The notes under the pieces: generated by a model
What the model saw: the letters and a program-made list of their open reading frames with translations, nothing else
Databases searched by the model: none
What the model was told of the DNA's origin: nothing
Translations under genes and position numbers: made by a program
In this document: positions 26,339-36,955 of the stretch, in pieces
Numbering within the stretch: the first letter of the stretch is position 1
How the letters are laid out: each line of letters opens with the position of its first letter
NCBI RefSeq assembly: GCF_029168945.1
Contig: NC_083604.1
Coordinates: forward strand, 48,355,686-48,419,685
Reading direction: 5' to 3'
Length of the DNA stretch: 64,000 nucleotides
DNA from: Cannabis sativa
Lineage: Eukaryota > Streptophyta > Magnoliopsida > Rosales > Cannabaceae

Positions 26339-28017
26339 TGATGAAATTTATTTTACCAGGATCTTAGATCAACCCACAAGTATGTTTATTAACACCCTAA
26401 ATATGAACTTTCTAAAACGATGAAATAAACACATATAAAGTTTAGGAAACCTTACATTGGGTGCAGCGGAATAATATGACTCCTTCCGTTCAGATATCTA
26501 GCCCTTGATTCCTTTCTGTAGCAGAGCATTATCAATATCTGAAACCTCCTTCTTGCTGAAAGTCTTTCTTCACGATCTTCCTCACTATGATTGAGGTATC
26601 ACTTGCTGTGTGTGGGCACTACTCATATACTAAGTATTTCGAAATTTCAGGAAGAAGGAAGAGAGAGTGGGTTCGGCCAAAGATAGGGAGAGAGAAGACT
26701 CAGTTTTTTCTGAATGAAAAAGTAGAAAATTTAAGTGTAATTTTCCTGAAGCCTTCACTATCTATTTATAGCATTCCACTAGGGTTAGGTTTGAATTATT
26801 TGACATTAAAATAATGAAAATATCAGTTTAAATTGCCTACAAAGGTGGCTGGCCATGCTTAGTGGATTTGGGCCTCACTTTTTGCAATTTTGCAGTTTTA
26901 TCTTTTCTGCATCTGATTTTCTCAAAAATGCCAATTTTCTAATTCAACCATTTAAATGCCAATTCTAACTATTTAATAACTATAAATAATTATTAAATAA
27001 TATTGTCATTTATCATATTTATTAATTGAACCATACAAAGTATCATAATTAATAAATATGCCCCTATAAACTCTTTCTTTACAATTTCGCCCTTACTTAG
27101 TGAAAAAATTTACAAATAGACATAGTCTAATTTGAGAATTATAATTGATTAATCAAAACCAATTACAAATAGACACATCATTAGTTATCCATTGTTATAA
27201 TCCTAATGTGATCAATGATCCTCTATATGAATGATCTACACTGTAAAGGAATTAGATTACCATTACACCCTACAATGTATTTTATCCTTAAAACCCTTGA
27301 CCCCGTATAAATGATATTTCAACTTATGTGAAATGAGTACTCCACCATTTATGTTCGTTTGGTCAAGCTCGAAGGAGATCATCCTTTGCTTACTATTCGC
27401 CAGATAGAAGCTATAGATTCCATGTTTATGATAGCGCTCCCACTCAATTGCACTACCGTGTTCCCAAAATGTACGTATCACCCTGACCTAAAAGTAGGCT
27501 TAACTAACAAATCAAAGAACACGAATAGCCTTTCAAGATTGAGCCTAATCATAACAGGGTTAAGAACATTTGATCTAGGATCAACTAGGCGATATTGACT
27601 TGAATAGATATTACGGTAAGTTTAATAAATCTAAGTCAAAGTTCAATATCGGTCTCTTCCGATGCATACTCCATGCATCCAACCTGAGCTTTACTTTAAC
27701 CAATGCTCTGGAAAGAACATAGCACTTCTCCAAATGCAAGTAAACTCTGTTGTAGATTATCATATCAGTAAAACCCTATGTCTGATAAATCTAGGAAACT
27801 TTATTCACATAGTCATGTTTACTTTCCAATGTGTTGACGGCACAATAAACAGGATCAAGTATGTGAAAAGGGTTTCAGATGAATTTATACATTATGTACA
27901 TATAATCATGAAATAAATCATGTGAACCATGCAACATTAAATGTTATTTCTGATCTATATTAATAAGTAAATCTGATTATATTGAAAAGAGTTTTATTTA
28001 GGGCATAAAACCCAACA
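26339..28017 (-). repeat. Right (5') LTR of element B, with internal deletion
   Basis: 1679 bp, TG at 26339 to CA at 28017, TATA box on the minus strand at 26763-26770. Compared with the LTR of A it lacks about 184 bp at 27167 (equivalent to roughly 8081-8264), a segment still present in the left LTR of B. Confidence 0.85.
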
Positions 28018-28440
28018 GTGGACAGTCTATAGTGGCACTTAACTGTGATTTTTGGACGGAGGTGTGCAGAGCAAAAAGGAACCAAGGTTTAGGTAGTTTA
28101 GCCGCCAAAATTTCGGTTTTTGTGGTTAATTGTTACAAACTGTAAAGTTCAGGTGGTTTAGCCGCCAATATCCCAAAAAAATATTGATTTTAACCTGCAA
28201 TTGACAATGTAAATAATTTAAACTAAATTTATAAAAAAAAAATAGAAAAATAAATATGTACAAATAGTTATGTTATATATTCTAAAATTGTAACAATAAA
28301 AAATATAATAAAAATTAAAAAAACTACTAAAACATTAAATATATATGGTATCTTCCTAAAAAGAAATTAAGATTAAATTAACTAATCACCCATATAATAA
28401 AAAATATACTATTTTTTTTTGAATAAAAATCATAAGATCT
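28018..28440. other. Non-coding flank, nothing recognised
   Basis: Contains two copies of GGTTTAGCCGCCAA-like sequence (near 28092 and 28150, the first with a T-for-G change) and then AT-rich DNA. No gene seen. Confidence 0.5.
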
Positions 28441-28441
28441 A

Positions 28442-28807
28442 TTAATTAATAAATTCGTTTAAAATAATAGAACGCACTTCAGAGGAATAGTCCTCCAACT
28501 GAAGCACACGACCTCTAGAGAAACAAGAGTCTCTTGCCAAGAAATTAGCCAAATTATTTGCAGATCGTTTTACAAAACACAAATTGTGAAGGCATAAAAT
28601 ACTGCTCTGAATCGCTTGGACACACACCAAGCTATCTATTTCCAACATGACTCTATCCCATGAATGAGTTGCAATCCAACTCAATGCTTCTTTAATGCCT
28701 ATTATCTCAGCAATTTCGAGTTGAACACATCCAATCTTCCACTTTTTGAATGCTTCTACCATAGCACCATGATGATTCTGAGCTACACAACCCATGTCAA
28801 AAGACAA
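28442..28807 (-). pseudogene. RNase H-like (RVT_3) fragment, probably from a LINE 3' end
   Basis: A 121-codon frame on the minus strand with the pattern of plant RVT_3 RNase H domains: GAMVEAFKKW, IAEIIGIKEALSW, VMLEIDSLVCVQAI and FVKRSANNLANFLAR. About 20-30 residues expected between the Asp-containing strand and FVKR are missing, so the domain is internally deleted. Such domains end many plant L1 LINEs and also occur as stand-alone gene fragments. No RT lies upstream, so it is an isolated fragment. Confidence 0.65.
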
Positions 28808-28880
28808 GACTCGAACCAGAAAAGACTAAAAAACCATGTCAAAAGACAAGACTAAAGAACCATGTCAAAAGACAAGACTA
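28791..28880 (+). repeat. Short minisatellite, about three copies
   Basis: Copies of CCATGTCAAAAGACAAGACT at 28792, 28833 and 28860. The first overlaps the start codon region of the RNase H fragment on the other strand, so that frame's N terminus is made of repeat sequence. Confidence 0.65.
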
Positions 28881-29622
28881 ATGGAAAAAGTAAATTAGTT
28901 TCAACACATAAACACGATCACAGCATTAAAATTAATTAAGGAATGAGCTCCTTATAATTCTACTCCCATAAAAACATTAATTAGAATTAAACTAATAATA
29001 GTAAATTAATAAATGAAAACAAAAATCTGAAATGGAGGACGTCGTTGAGCCAAACCGAACCACTCTTAGACGACTGCTCTTGAACCCCTCACAGAAGAAG
29101 ACGTTGATGTGGGAATGAGAAAAACTTTGGCATCAATCAAGAAGATCAATACAATAGTCTTCTCTTTCGGTAATATAATTGTCCTGAAGTTTATTGTCTA
29201 TAGCATTGCCTCAGGCTTGCCGAAAAACTCTCCAATTTAGATTGTGTGTACATGAATTATTGAATGGGAGAGATGGTGAACAACCGATAAAACAAGAGAG
29301 AGGGAGGAGGCAATTCAAATCTGTTAGGGCTCTTCCCGTACTTATTTTAATAAAACGAGACAACTCCGAGTCTGTACGATATATATTTTAGTATATATAT
29401 AACCTTAAATTAATCTGATTATTTAGTTAATTATAAATTTATATTGTAATATACCATTATAAATTTAAATGAAAATACTATATATTTATACATTTTATAT
29501 TTTGTAAAATTTAATTATGTTATACATTTTACAATATTATACACCATCCAAAACAGTTTCATGAACTTATTATTTTTTTTTATTCTCCCCAACATTTGTT
29601 CTTATTAATGTATTAAGAATAT
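28881..29622. other. Intergenic DNA left of the Tat element, no gene recognised
   Basis: 28881-29390 has fairly balanced base composition and a 65-codon frame at 29194-29391, but I recognise no family and see no splice-linked partner. 29391-29622 is AT-rich. The last five bases before the element (GAGAA, 29623-29627) are its target duplication. Confidence 0.5.
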
Positions 29623-29627
29623 GAGAA

Positions 29628-30406
29628 TGTTGCCCCTAATTTTGCCCAATATATGTGGACCAATCAGACAGGGACACGTGGATCAAGCAATTCACAATAT
29701 TTGCTAAGTCTTTATGCCATAAGGTAACGTCCCGGACGCAGGTCCCGGAGAAGGCACATGGAACTCAAGGTGCTCCCGGAAGCTCATACAACGCTAAGGC
29801 GTCTCCGCGAGGTGTCAGGTTTCTCCAGAGCAATCAAGTTGCATTAAATGCCGCATGGGAGGAAGCGTGTTGAGACTGCTACACGCAATAAAGTGTGACG
29901 GCACAACCTCCAACCAGCAGCGCCACAGTAATGATCATTTAAGTCTAGCGACGGCTACACTGTGAAGAGTCACGTCAATCAAAAGGCAATAAGGACATTC
30001 CACATAAAAACCCTACAGCACCTAGGGATTTGACCATGCATTACCCATGGTATATTCATTGGGAATACCCAACTTTATGGATACTTACAGATACACTTGT
30101 AAGGACAATTCTAGGGATTACCCCACCAAAAACACTATAAATACCCCCTCAAAGCTCATTAAATGGGATCGAGAATCTTGGGCTGCAGATGAGCAAGTAG
30201 AGTAAATACTCACCAAGAACATTCTCTGTATTTATAAGGGTGAAATTCTCCCAAGTATAATCTCTGTATTAAATACATCCATAAATAACAAAAACTTGTG
30301 GACTAAGGCTCATTAACGCCCCAACCACGTAAAAATCCTTCTCTCACTTTCTTACAGCTCAATAATTTTATAATATTTTATTAGTTGCCGAAAATCTCGG
30401 TCAACA
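29628..30406 (+). repeat. 5' LTR of the Tat element
   Basis: TG at 29628 to CA at 30406, TATA box TATAAATA at 30136-30143 with pyrimidine-rich DNA downstream. Equal in length to the 3' LTR. Confidence 0.92.
30136..30143 (+). promoter_or_regulatory. TATA box of the Tat 5' LTR
   Basis: TATAAATA in a CACTATAAATACCCC context, repeated at 41365-41372 in the 3' LTR. Confidence 0.65.
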
Positions 30407-30409
30407 TTT

Positions 30410-30421
30410 TGGTGCTTTCAT
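30410..30421 (+). other. Primer-binding site of the Tat element
   Basis: TGGTGCTTTCAT begins four bases after the LTR. The same twelve bases follow the 5' LTR of the Reina-like element at 46070. I cannot name the tRNA with confidence. Confidence 0.6.
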
Positions 30422-30468
30422 TGAGAGCTGAAGAAAGCTACTGTAAATAAACATTTGACTTCACAAAC

Positions 30469-32433
30469 ATGGTGGAGACTAGAAGTACTCGTCAGCCTCG
30501 TCCTCTGGAAGACGCTCAAGACCCGAATGAGGAAGATGTAGCCTCAAGAGCAGCAGAGGAGTCCGAGGAAGAAGAAATAATCCCAGATGATGACTACGAG
30601 GGAAACCTCGACGAGTATGCCTGTGACGAAGGTAGTTACTCAGAACTGGTGCTTTTCAGACAAAAAGCTATCGATCACGAAGCCGAGATCGAAGCTCAGA
30701 AAGCGCAAAACCAGAAAATGCAGGAAGTGATGCTGGCCATGCAAAAAGCCATGGAGGCAGCTGGCATTCACGTGCACCCCAAGGCAATGACCGCTGGACT
30801 TGACAACGAGCCAGCGACGTCTTCGCCTAGTTCCCAATAGCAGAAATCTAGGGAGCCTAGCCCTATAAGATACCCTGCTGAAGGGAATCAAACAAAAAAC
30901 CCTACTTCTACCCCAGGGCGAAAGAAAAAGGCGCAGGATCTGCGAAAGGTCCGCTCAGATTTCCCTAAAGGGAAAGGTCCGTAGAGGGGCAAGCCCCAAA
31001 AAGGGAGCTTTGGCGCTCAGGATCGAGGGGACCGAAAAAGCGTTTCCGTGCACCAAGAACCCGGGGGTAGAGGAAGAAGAGGACAGAGGTGTCCTCCCGT
31101 TGATCTGAGAAATCAAATCAATGGGAACCAAGGTGATCTCCGAGATCACCTTGACCAAAAAAGATACGGACCCGCGGTCTCCACGGGTACGTTAAATGAA
31201 GGAATTATGGCGGAACTCGCCATACTTCGAAAAGACATTGCCCGAGTCTCCCGGAGACAGAAAGGAGACGACTCCGACTCGGACAGCGAGGATCGAGAGC
31301 CATGTGCTAAGCACATTTTAGAGGCGGAGCTCCCTAAGAACTTCAAGATGCCCGAAATGGCAGCTTATACCGGGAACTCCGATCCTAGCGACCACTTGTC
31401 ACGGTTCAACCGTGTCATGACGGTCATGAGGGTCAGCAATGACACCAAATGTCTGTGCTTCCCACTTACCCTAAGTGGGTCCGCGGAGGAATGGTTCAAA
31501 AAACTGGAACCAGGATCCGTGGGCTGTTGGAACAAACTACAGACCAACTTCCGGAGACAGTTTGTCGCCGCAAGAAAGGTTAATCTGGAGGTCAGTGCCT
31601 TGACTAATATCAAGCAACTGCCCACCGAGACCTTGAAGAATTATATAAAGAGGTTCCGAGAGGAAGCCTCGAAAACCAAGAAGGTTGACGACGGACAACA
31701 GCTTGCACTTCTCCAAGCAGGAATCCGCACTGGGACTCCTTTCTGGAATGAGCTGCAGCAAGAAGGAGCTGCTAGCCTTCAGGACTTCCAGAAGAGAGTC
31801 CAAAAATATATCAACCTCGAAGAAGCCCAAATCGTGGCTTACGGAGGCTACTATCCCACCGGAATAGCAGGGTACATGCCCGGAGTATCGCCCTCGGGTA
31901 CTACCCCGACCGCAACTCCACAAGCAAGTGGCATACAATTCTCTGCTACCCCCGGATATAGCCAGGGCCAAGCCTTGGCACCAGCATCATCCCATTTTGG
32001 CAACCCGTCCGGAGTGAATGGACAAGCTCCTTCACACTCTTCTCCGGCTGCTAGCCTGACAGGCCCTTCCCAGGGTTCGAGGAGTAAAAGATCCTCCAAA
32101 GGCAGCACTCGGACGGGAGAGAAGCGCCAGAAAAGGGGGTACACCCCCCAGTATACTCAATACACGGAGTTGTCGGACTCCCAAGAGTGTGTGTACTTTG
32201 CTACTAGGCAAAATACACACTACCGGAGACCACAACCGTTGTACAAAGATAGCTCCCGGAGAGATCCGAGCAAGAGATGCGAGTACCACAACGACATCGG
32301 TCATAGCACCAATGAATGTAAGAATCTCAAGGACGAGATCGAAAATCTAATCCGATTAGGCCACCTCTACGAGTGGATCAAGAATAGGTTGCCCCACCTC
32401 AATCCAGGTCAGGCAACTGTGGGTATGCCTTAG
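30469..32433 (+). pseudogene. Tat gag (capsid/nucleocapsid), interrupted by stops
   Basis: One frame from ATG 30469 with TAG at 30838 and 30982 before a 461-codon open part ending in TAG at 32431. An acidic and coiled N terminus precedes a basic Arg/Gly-rich region and then a retrotransposon gag domain with landmarks GSAEEWF, TNFRRQFV and LKNYIKRF. The C-terminal zinc knuckle is atypical, CEYHNDIGHSTNEC, with His at the fourth position. Gag builds the virus-like particle. In this copy a functional product would need suppression of the upstream stops or initiation at 31048. Confidence 0.85.
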
Positions 32434-33595
32434 GGAACACCGGGGGGTACAGCAGGAGCATTGGCTCCAGCTGCTCACACGGGCGACGCCCAGCGTATCC
32501 CCGGTCTGCCGCCCCGGCCTAATGGGAGGGTAGCCATGATCTCCGGAGGTCCCCATATCGGAGGAACTACTCGCAAGGAGCTTAAACGATACGCATGGGC
32601 CGCGAAACATAATGAGGTGTGGGAAGTTACTCAACTCCCAGCTCAAAGGCCCAGGTTGATGGACCAACCCATCACGTTCACGGAAGAAGACGCCAAGACG
32701 GTGCGCTTGCCTCATCATGACCCATTGGTCATAGAGACCCCCATCGCGAATAAAGTGGTGGCCAAAGTCTTAATTGACAACGGGAGTTCTGTGAACCTAC
32801 TCTTCAAAGAAGCCTTCACCGCGATAGGCTTGACGGACCGGGATCTCTCACCCAGGGGGTCCCAGCTCACAGGGTTTAACGGGACGACACTTATCCCAAT
32901 GGGAAAAGTAAGGCTCCCAGTCACCTTGTGCGCGGACACCCCCCAGAGCACATTTAAATACTGCACCTTCGTAGTAGTGGACTGCCCGACAGCCTACAAC
33001 GCGATCCTCGGCCGACCGGCCTTGGTGGACTTTGGTGCAGTCACATCGATTCGGCACCTGTGCCTAAAGTTCCGTACCCGGGAGGCCGGAATCGGAATTG
33101 TGAGGGGAAACCAGGGGGAAGCAAGCCAATGTTACAATGTCGCGACCCACCTGCCCGTGCTAATGGTCCGAGGGTCAGCTGAGCCAGAAATGGCTGAAGA
33201 GGATGAGTTGGACCCCCGTGTGGGGTCCGAAAGAATTGTGGAACCAATGGAGGATGTAGAGGAAGTATCAGTGTGCGACCTCGACTCCACCAGAGTACTC
33301 CGGCTAGGGAAGAACCTAGATCCGGAGGAAAAAGAAAAAATAATAAAAACACTGAAGGGCGCCATCGACATCTTTGCATGGCGCCAAGAAGACATGACTG
33401 GCATAAGCCCTCATGTCATCACTCACGTACTCAACGTCAATCCGGACATGCCCCCCGTCCAGCAAAAGCGACGCCCGCTCGACTCGGTGAAAGCCGAAGC
33501 TCTAGAGAAAGAGGTGGACAAACTTCTGGCTAACGGCATGATCCGCGACGTATACTATTCGGAATGGTTGGCCAACCCGGTCCAGGATCGACCAG
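32434..33595 (+). pseudogene. Tat protease and N-terminal part of RT
   Basis: Continues the gag frame after TAG 32431, with an ATG-free start. The aspartic protease core is KVLIDNGSSVNLLF, DNG replacing the usual DTG/DSG as is typical for Tat, followed by AILGRPALVDF. The RT thumb-side N terminus follows (DIFAWRQEDMTGISP, LANGMIRDV). At 33582 the frame enters a copied 39-bp segment and leaves the RT reading frame. Protease would cleave the polyprotein, but downstream pol is now out of frame. Confidence 0.85.
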
Positions 33596-33701
33596 ATGGT
33601 GGATGCCACTTCTGGATTCACAGATCTAAACAAAGCTTGTCCAAAGGACTGCCTCCCGCTGCCCAGGATCGACCAGATGGTGGATGCCACTTCTGGATTC
33701 A
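33582..33701 (+). repeat. 39-bp local duplication inside RT
   Basis: The 39 bases at 33582-33620 recur exactly at 33663-33701, 42 bp further on. The second copy is in its expected place in RT (IDQMVDATSGF). The first occupies the place of the conserved finger segment that normally precedes TDLNKACPKD, and its length shifts the frame. Confidence 0.88.
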
Positions 33702-36457
33702 AATTACTATCCTTCATGGACGCCTATGCTGGGTACAACCAAATAAAAATGCATACGGCAGACCAGGAGTGCACTAGCTTCAGGACCGATAAGGGGGTAT
33801 ACTGTTACTTAGTCATGCCCTTCGGACTAAAAAACGCCGCAGCAACCTATCAAAGAATGGTTAACCGGATGTTTAAAGGCCTCATGGGGCGAAACATGGA
33901 GGTTTACGTAGACGACATGCTCGTCAAATCCAAAGCATGCAACAGCCATGCAAGCGACTTAGAAGAATACTTCGAAGTGGTCCGGAGATACGGCATGAAG
34001 CTCAACCCAAAGAAACGCACCTTTGGGGTCAAATCAGGAAAGTTCCTGGGCTTCATCGTCAGTCAAAGGGGGATTGAGGCAAATCCGGAAAAAATCCAGG
34101 CTCTCCTGAGCATGCCATCCCCCAAAAAACATAAAGATGTGCAGAGCCTGACCGGAAAGGTAGCAGCTTTAAGCCGCTTCATCTCACGGTCCACGGACAA
34201 GTGTATACCCTTCTTCAACGTGCTAAAGAAGTGCCAAAAGTTTGAATGGTCGGACGAGTGCGAGGAGGCATTCAAAAAGCTAAAAGAGCACATGGCCAAG
34301 CCTCCTATCTTATCAAAACCCGTCCTCGGAGAAGACCTATTTCTTTATTTGGCTGTCTCCGAACACGCGGTCAGCGCTGCCCTAGTCCGGGAAGAAGAGA
34401 AAACTAAGCATCCCGTGTACTATGTCAGCAAGCGTATGACAGGGGCCGAAACAAGATACCCAGTCATTGAAAAACTGGTGTTTTGCCTCCTGATGGCGTC
34501 AAGGAAGTTGAGGCCATACTTCCAAGCACATCCGATCAAAATTCTGACCAATCACCCGCTACGACAGGTCCTCCAAAAACCTGAAGCGTCTGGGAGGCTC
34601 CTCAAGTGGGCAATGGAGCTAAGTCAATTTGACTTGCACTACATGCCCCGAATTTCTATAAAAGGCCAAGCCTTGGCGGACTTCATTACAGAATGCAACG
34701 AAGCTGAGGCAACTGCGAATACGCCGGTACCACCAATCCCCACATGGAGAGTATTTGTAGACGGAGCCTCCAATGAAAACGGTTCCGGAGCTGGGGTGGC
34801 TATGATATCACCAACTGGACTACGACTCCAGGCGGCCCTACGGTTTGACTTCGCAGCTTCAAACAATGAGGCCGAATATGAAGCCCTAATAGCAGGGCTG
34901 AAATTAGCAAAAGCTGTAGGAGCCAAAAGAGTGGAAGTCTATAGTGATTCCCAACTGGTCGTAAACCAGGTATCCGGAGAATACCAAACACGCGGCGAGC
35001 GAATGGCCGCGTATGTAACAATAGTCCGGGAGCTACTCCACGAGTTCACGGACTACAAAATAGAAAGAATCCCCCGGGAAAAGAACGCTCACGCGGACTG
35101 TCTGGCTAAGTTAGCCTCGGATAGCGAAATCGAAGAGCTGGGGGTAGTACCAGTGGAACGCTTGGCAGAGCCAAGCATCAAAATAAAAGAGACCACGCTA
35201 ACGGTTGGGCAAGAACCCAGCTGGATGGTCCCCATCATAAAATACATAACAAAAGGTGAGTTGCCCCAAGAAAGGGCACTGTCTCGGAAGATTCAGTATC
35301 AAGCTCATCGTTATGTAAGGATGGATCAAATTCTCTACCGAAGAGGACTCAGCATGCCTTATTTAAGGTGTGTATCGGACCCTGAAGCTAGACAAATCAT
35401 GCTAGAGGTCCACGAAGGGTTCTGTGGAGATCATACGGGAAGACCCAGTCTCTCAAAGAAAATATTGAGACAAGGGTACTTCTGGCCAACAATGAAAAAA
35501 GATTGCATAGACTATGTCCAAAAGTGTGACTCGTGCCAAAGGTACGCGAACATACCGAGAGCTCCTCCAAATGAAATCACCCTGATGACTAGTCCCTGGC
35601 CCTTCGCGGTATGGGGAATAGATCTTATTGGGTCCCTGCCAACAGGAAAAGGAGGAGTAAAGTATGCAATAGTAGCAGTAGACTACTTCACCAAATGGAC
35701 GGAGGCTGAGCCTATGAAGACAATAAATGCTAAAAAAGCACTGGACTTTGTTATTAAAAACATAGTGTGTCGATATGGCTTGCCTCACAAAATAGTCTCT
35801 GACAATGGAAAGCAATTCGATTGTGAGGAATTTACTGACTTCTGCAACCAACACGGAGTAGTGAAAAGCTTCTCCGCGGTGGCCAGACCTCAAACAAACG
35901 GTCAGGCGGAAGCAGTCAATAAAATCCTGAAGATCACCTTGAAGAAAAAGCTGCTGGCCTGCAAAAACAACTGGCCTGAAGAGTTGCCAAGGGTGTTATG
36001 GGCCTACCGGACGACCCCCAGAACCACGACCGGTCACTCGCCTTTTTCAATGGCGTACGGTTGTGAAGCGATGGTCCCGGTAGAAACGTTATTCCCATCC
36101 CACAGGAGGACGACTTACGATCCAGCCACAAATCAAGCTTTGCTTCAAGAGGCTTTGGATCAAGTCGAAGAACTCCGGGATGAGTCTCAAATACGGATGG
36201 CAGCTTATCAGAAGAAGGTGACCAAGTATTTTAACTCTAAGGTTAAAAACAGAAAATTTGCTATTGGGGATATGGTCTTAAGAAGAGTCTTCCCAGCCAC
36301 CCAGGAACCCGGAGTGGGGGTACTTGGGCCAAATTGGGAAGGACCATATGAAATCGAGGACGAAATCGGCTCTGGCACTTACAAGCTAAAAAGAATGGAT
36401 GGAACCATTGTGCCAACAGCCTGGAATGTCGATCACCTCAGAAAATATTACCAATAG
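33596..36457 (+). CDS. Tat pol: RT, RNase H, second RNase H, integrase (downstream open part)
   Basis: 953 open codons. RT has FMDAYAGYNQ near residue 41 and YVDD at 104-107. A connection/RNase H region with YVSKRMTGAETRY follows. A second, separate RNase H domain at about 385-505 keeps FVDGAS, NNEAEYEAL, YSDSQLV and HADCLAKLA. Integrase has the HHCC zinc region (HEGFCGDHTG to CDSCQ), WGIDLIG, SDNGKQF and the Glu in GQAEAVNK, then a basic C terminus to a stop at 36455. The listed start is only the first ATG after the frameshift; the true polyprotein start is upstream, so the natural product cannot be made from this copy. Confidence 0.9.
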   Translation: MVDATSGFTDLNKACPKDCLPLPRIDQMVDATSGFKLLSFMDAYAGYNQIKMHTADQECTSFRTDKGVYCYLVMPFGLKNAAATYQRMVNRMFKGLMGRNMEVYVDDMLVKSKACNSHASDLEEYFEVVRRYGMKLNPKKRTFGVKSGKFLGFIVSQRGIEANPEKIQALLSMPSPKKHKDVQSLTGKVAALSRFISRSTDKCIPFFNVLKKCQKFEWSDECEEAFKKLKEHMAKPPILSKPVLGEDLFLYLAVSEHAVSAALVREEEKTKHPVYYVSKRMTGAETRYPVIEKLVFCLLMASRKLRPYFQAHPIKILTNHPLRQVLQKPEASGRLLKWAMELSQFDLHYMPRISIKGQALADFITECNEAEATANTPVPPIPTWRVFVDGASNENGSGAGVAMISPTGLRLQAALRFDFAASNNEAEYEALIAGLKLAKAVGAKRVEVYSDSQLVVNQVSGEYQTRGERMAAYVTIVRELLHEFTDYKIERIPREKNAHADCLAKLASDSEIEELGVVPVERLAEPSIKIKETTLTVGQEPSWMVPIIKYITKGELPQERALSRKIQYQAHRYVRMDQILYRRGLSMPYLRCVSDPEARQIMLEVHEGFCGDHTGRPSLSKKILRQGYFWPTMKKDCIDYVQKCDSCQRYANIPRAPPNEITLMTSPWPFAVWGIDLIGSLPTGKGGVKYAIVAVDYFTKWTEAEPMKTINAKKALDFVIKNIVCRYGLPHKIVSDNGKQFDCEEFTDFCNQHGVVKSFSAVARPQTNGQAEAVNKILKITLKKKLLACKNNWPEELPRVLWAYRTTPRTTTGHSPFSMAYGCEAMVPVETLFPSHRRTTYDPATNQALLQEALDQVEELRDESQIRMAAYQKKVTKYFNSKVKNRKFAIGDMVLRRVFPATQEPGVGVLGPNWEGPYEIEDEIGSGTYKLKRMDGTIVPTAWNVDHLRKYYQ

Positions 36458-36955
36458 CCAAAATATAACTTAGACTTTGTTCAAAGAGTTTGTACCATCC
36501 AAATGTATACCTCCTCCACATGTTGAATAAAACTGAGTGCCTTAAAAACAAAGTTTCTATGCCACTCAGGGGGGTACTAGGGTATACCGCACGGACAGAC
36601 AGAAAACAAGCTAAGTAAAATATCCTGACCCAAAGGGCAGGTCAAAAAAAAAAGTATGCACAAAAATAAAAGGCATAAGTATAAAAATCCTGATCCAAAG
36701 GACAGGTCAAAAAAGAGAAATATGTGGCAAATGAGATCACATATAAATATCCTAGCCCACAGGGCAGGTCAAATATATACAAGTGGCCCGGGGACAGGCC
36801 TTAAAAATTGTCTCCCCTTCAAATAAAAAACAGCTACCTAAAAATATTGTCTCAAGGTAGCTGTATGTAAGCAAATATATATAAAAAGAAGAAAAAATAA
36901 TAATAATAAGAGAAGTGGGTGGAATCCTGGTTGTATTGGGTTAATCTCGAGCGGC
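36458..36955 (+). repeat. Post-pol spacer with tandem repeats (about 63 bp x 3)
   Basis: Units beginning ATCCTGACCCAAAGGGCAGG and close variants start at 36622, 36687 and 36749, with a degenerate fourth near 36784. Tandem repeats in the 3' untranslated region are a known feature of Tat/Ogre elements. Confidence 0.75.

Larger units (their letters stand above)
18674..28017 (-). mobile_element. Element B: second copy of the non-autonomous copia-type LTR retrotransposon
   Basis: Same structure and orientation as element A: left LTR 18674-19918 (truncated), interior 19919-26338, right LTR 26339-28017. The interior again encodes no retrotransposon protein. The left LTR lacks about 610 bp of its outer end and abuts the LINE directly, so no target duplication can be matched to the right flank (GTGGA after 28017). 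A chromosomal deletion joining LINE and LTR best explains the junction. Confidence 0.85.

Noticed and set aside
30640..36131. Minus-strand frames opposite Tat gag and pol
   Set aside because: Shadow frames of the plus-strand polyprotein, no recognisable domains.
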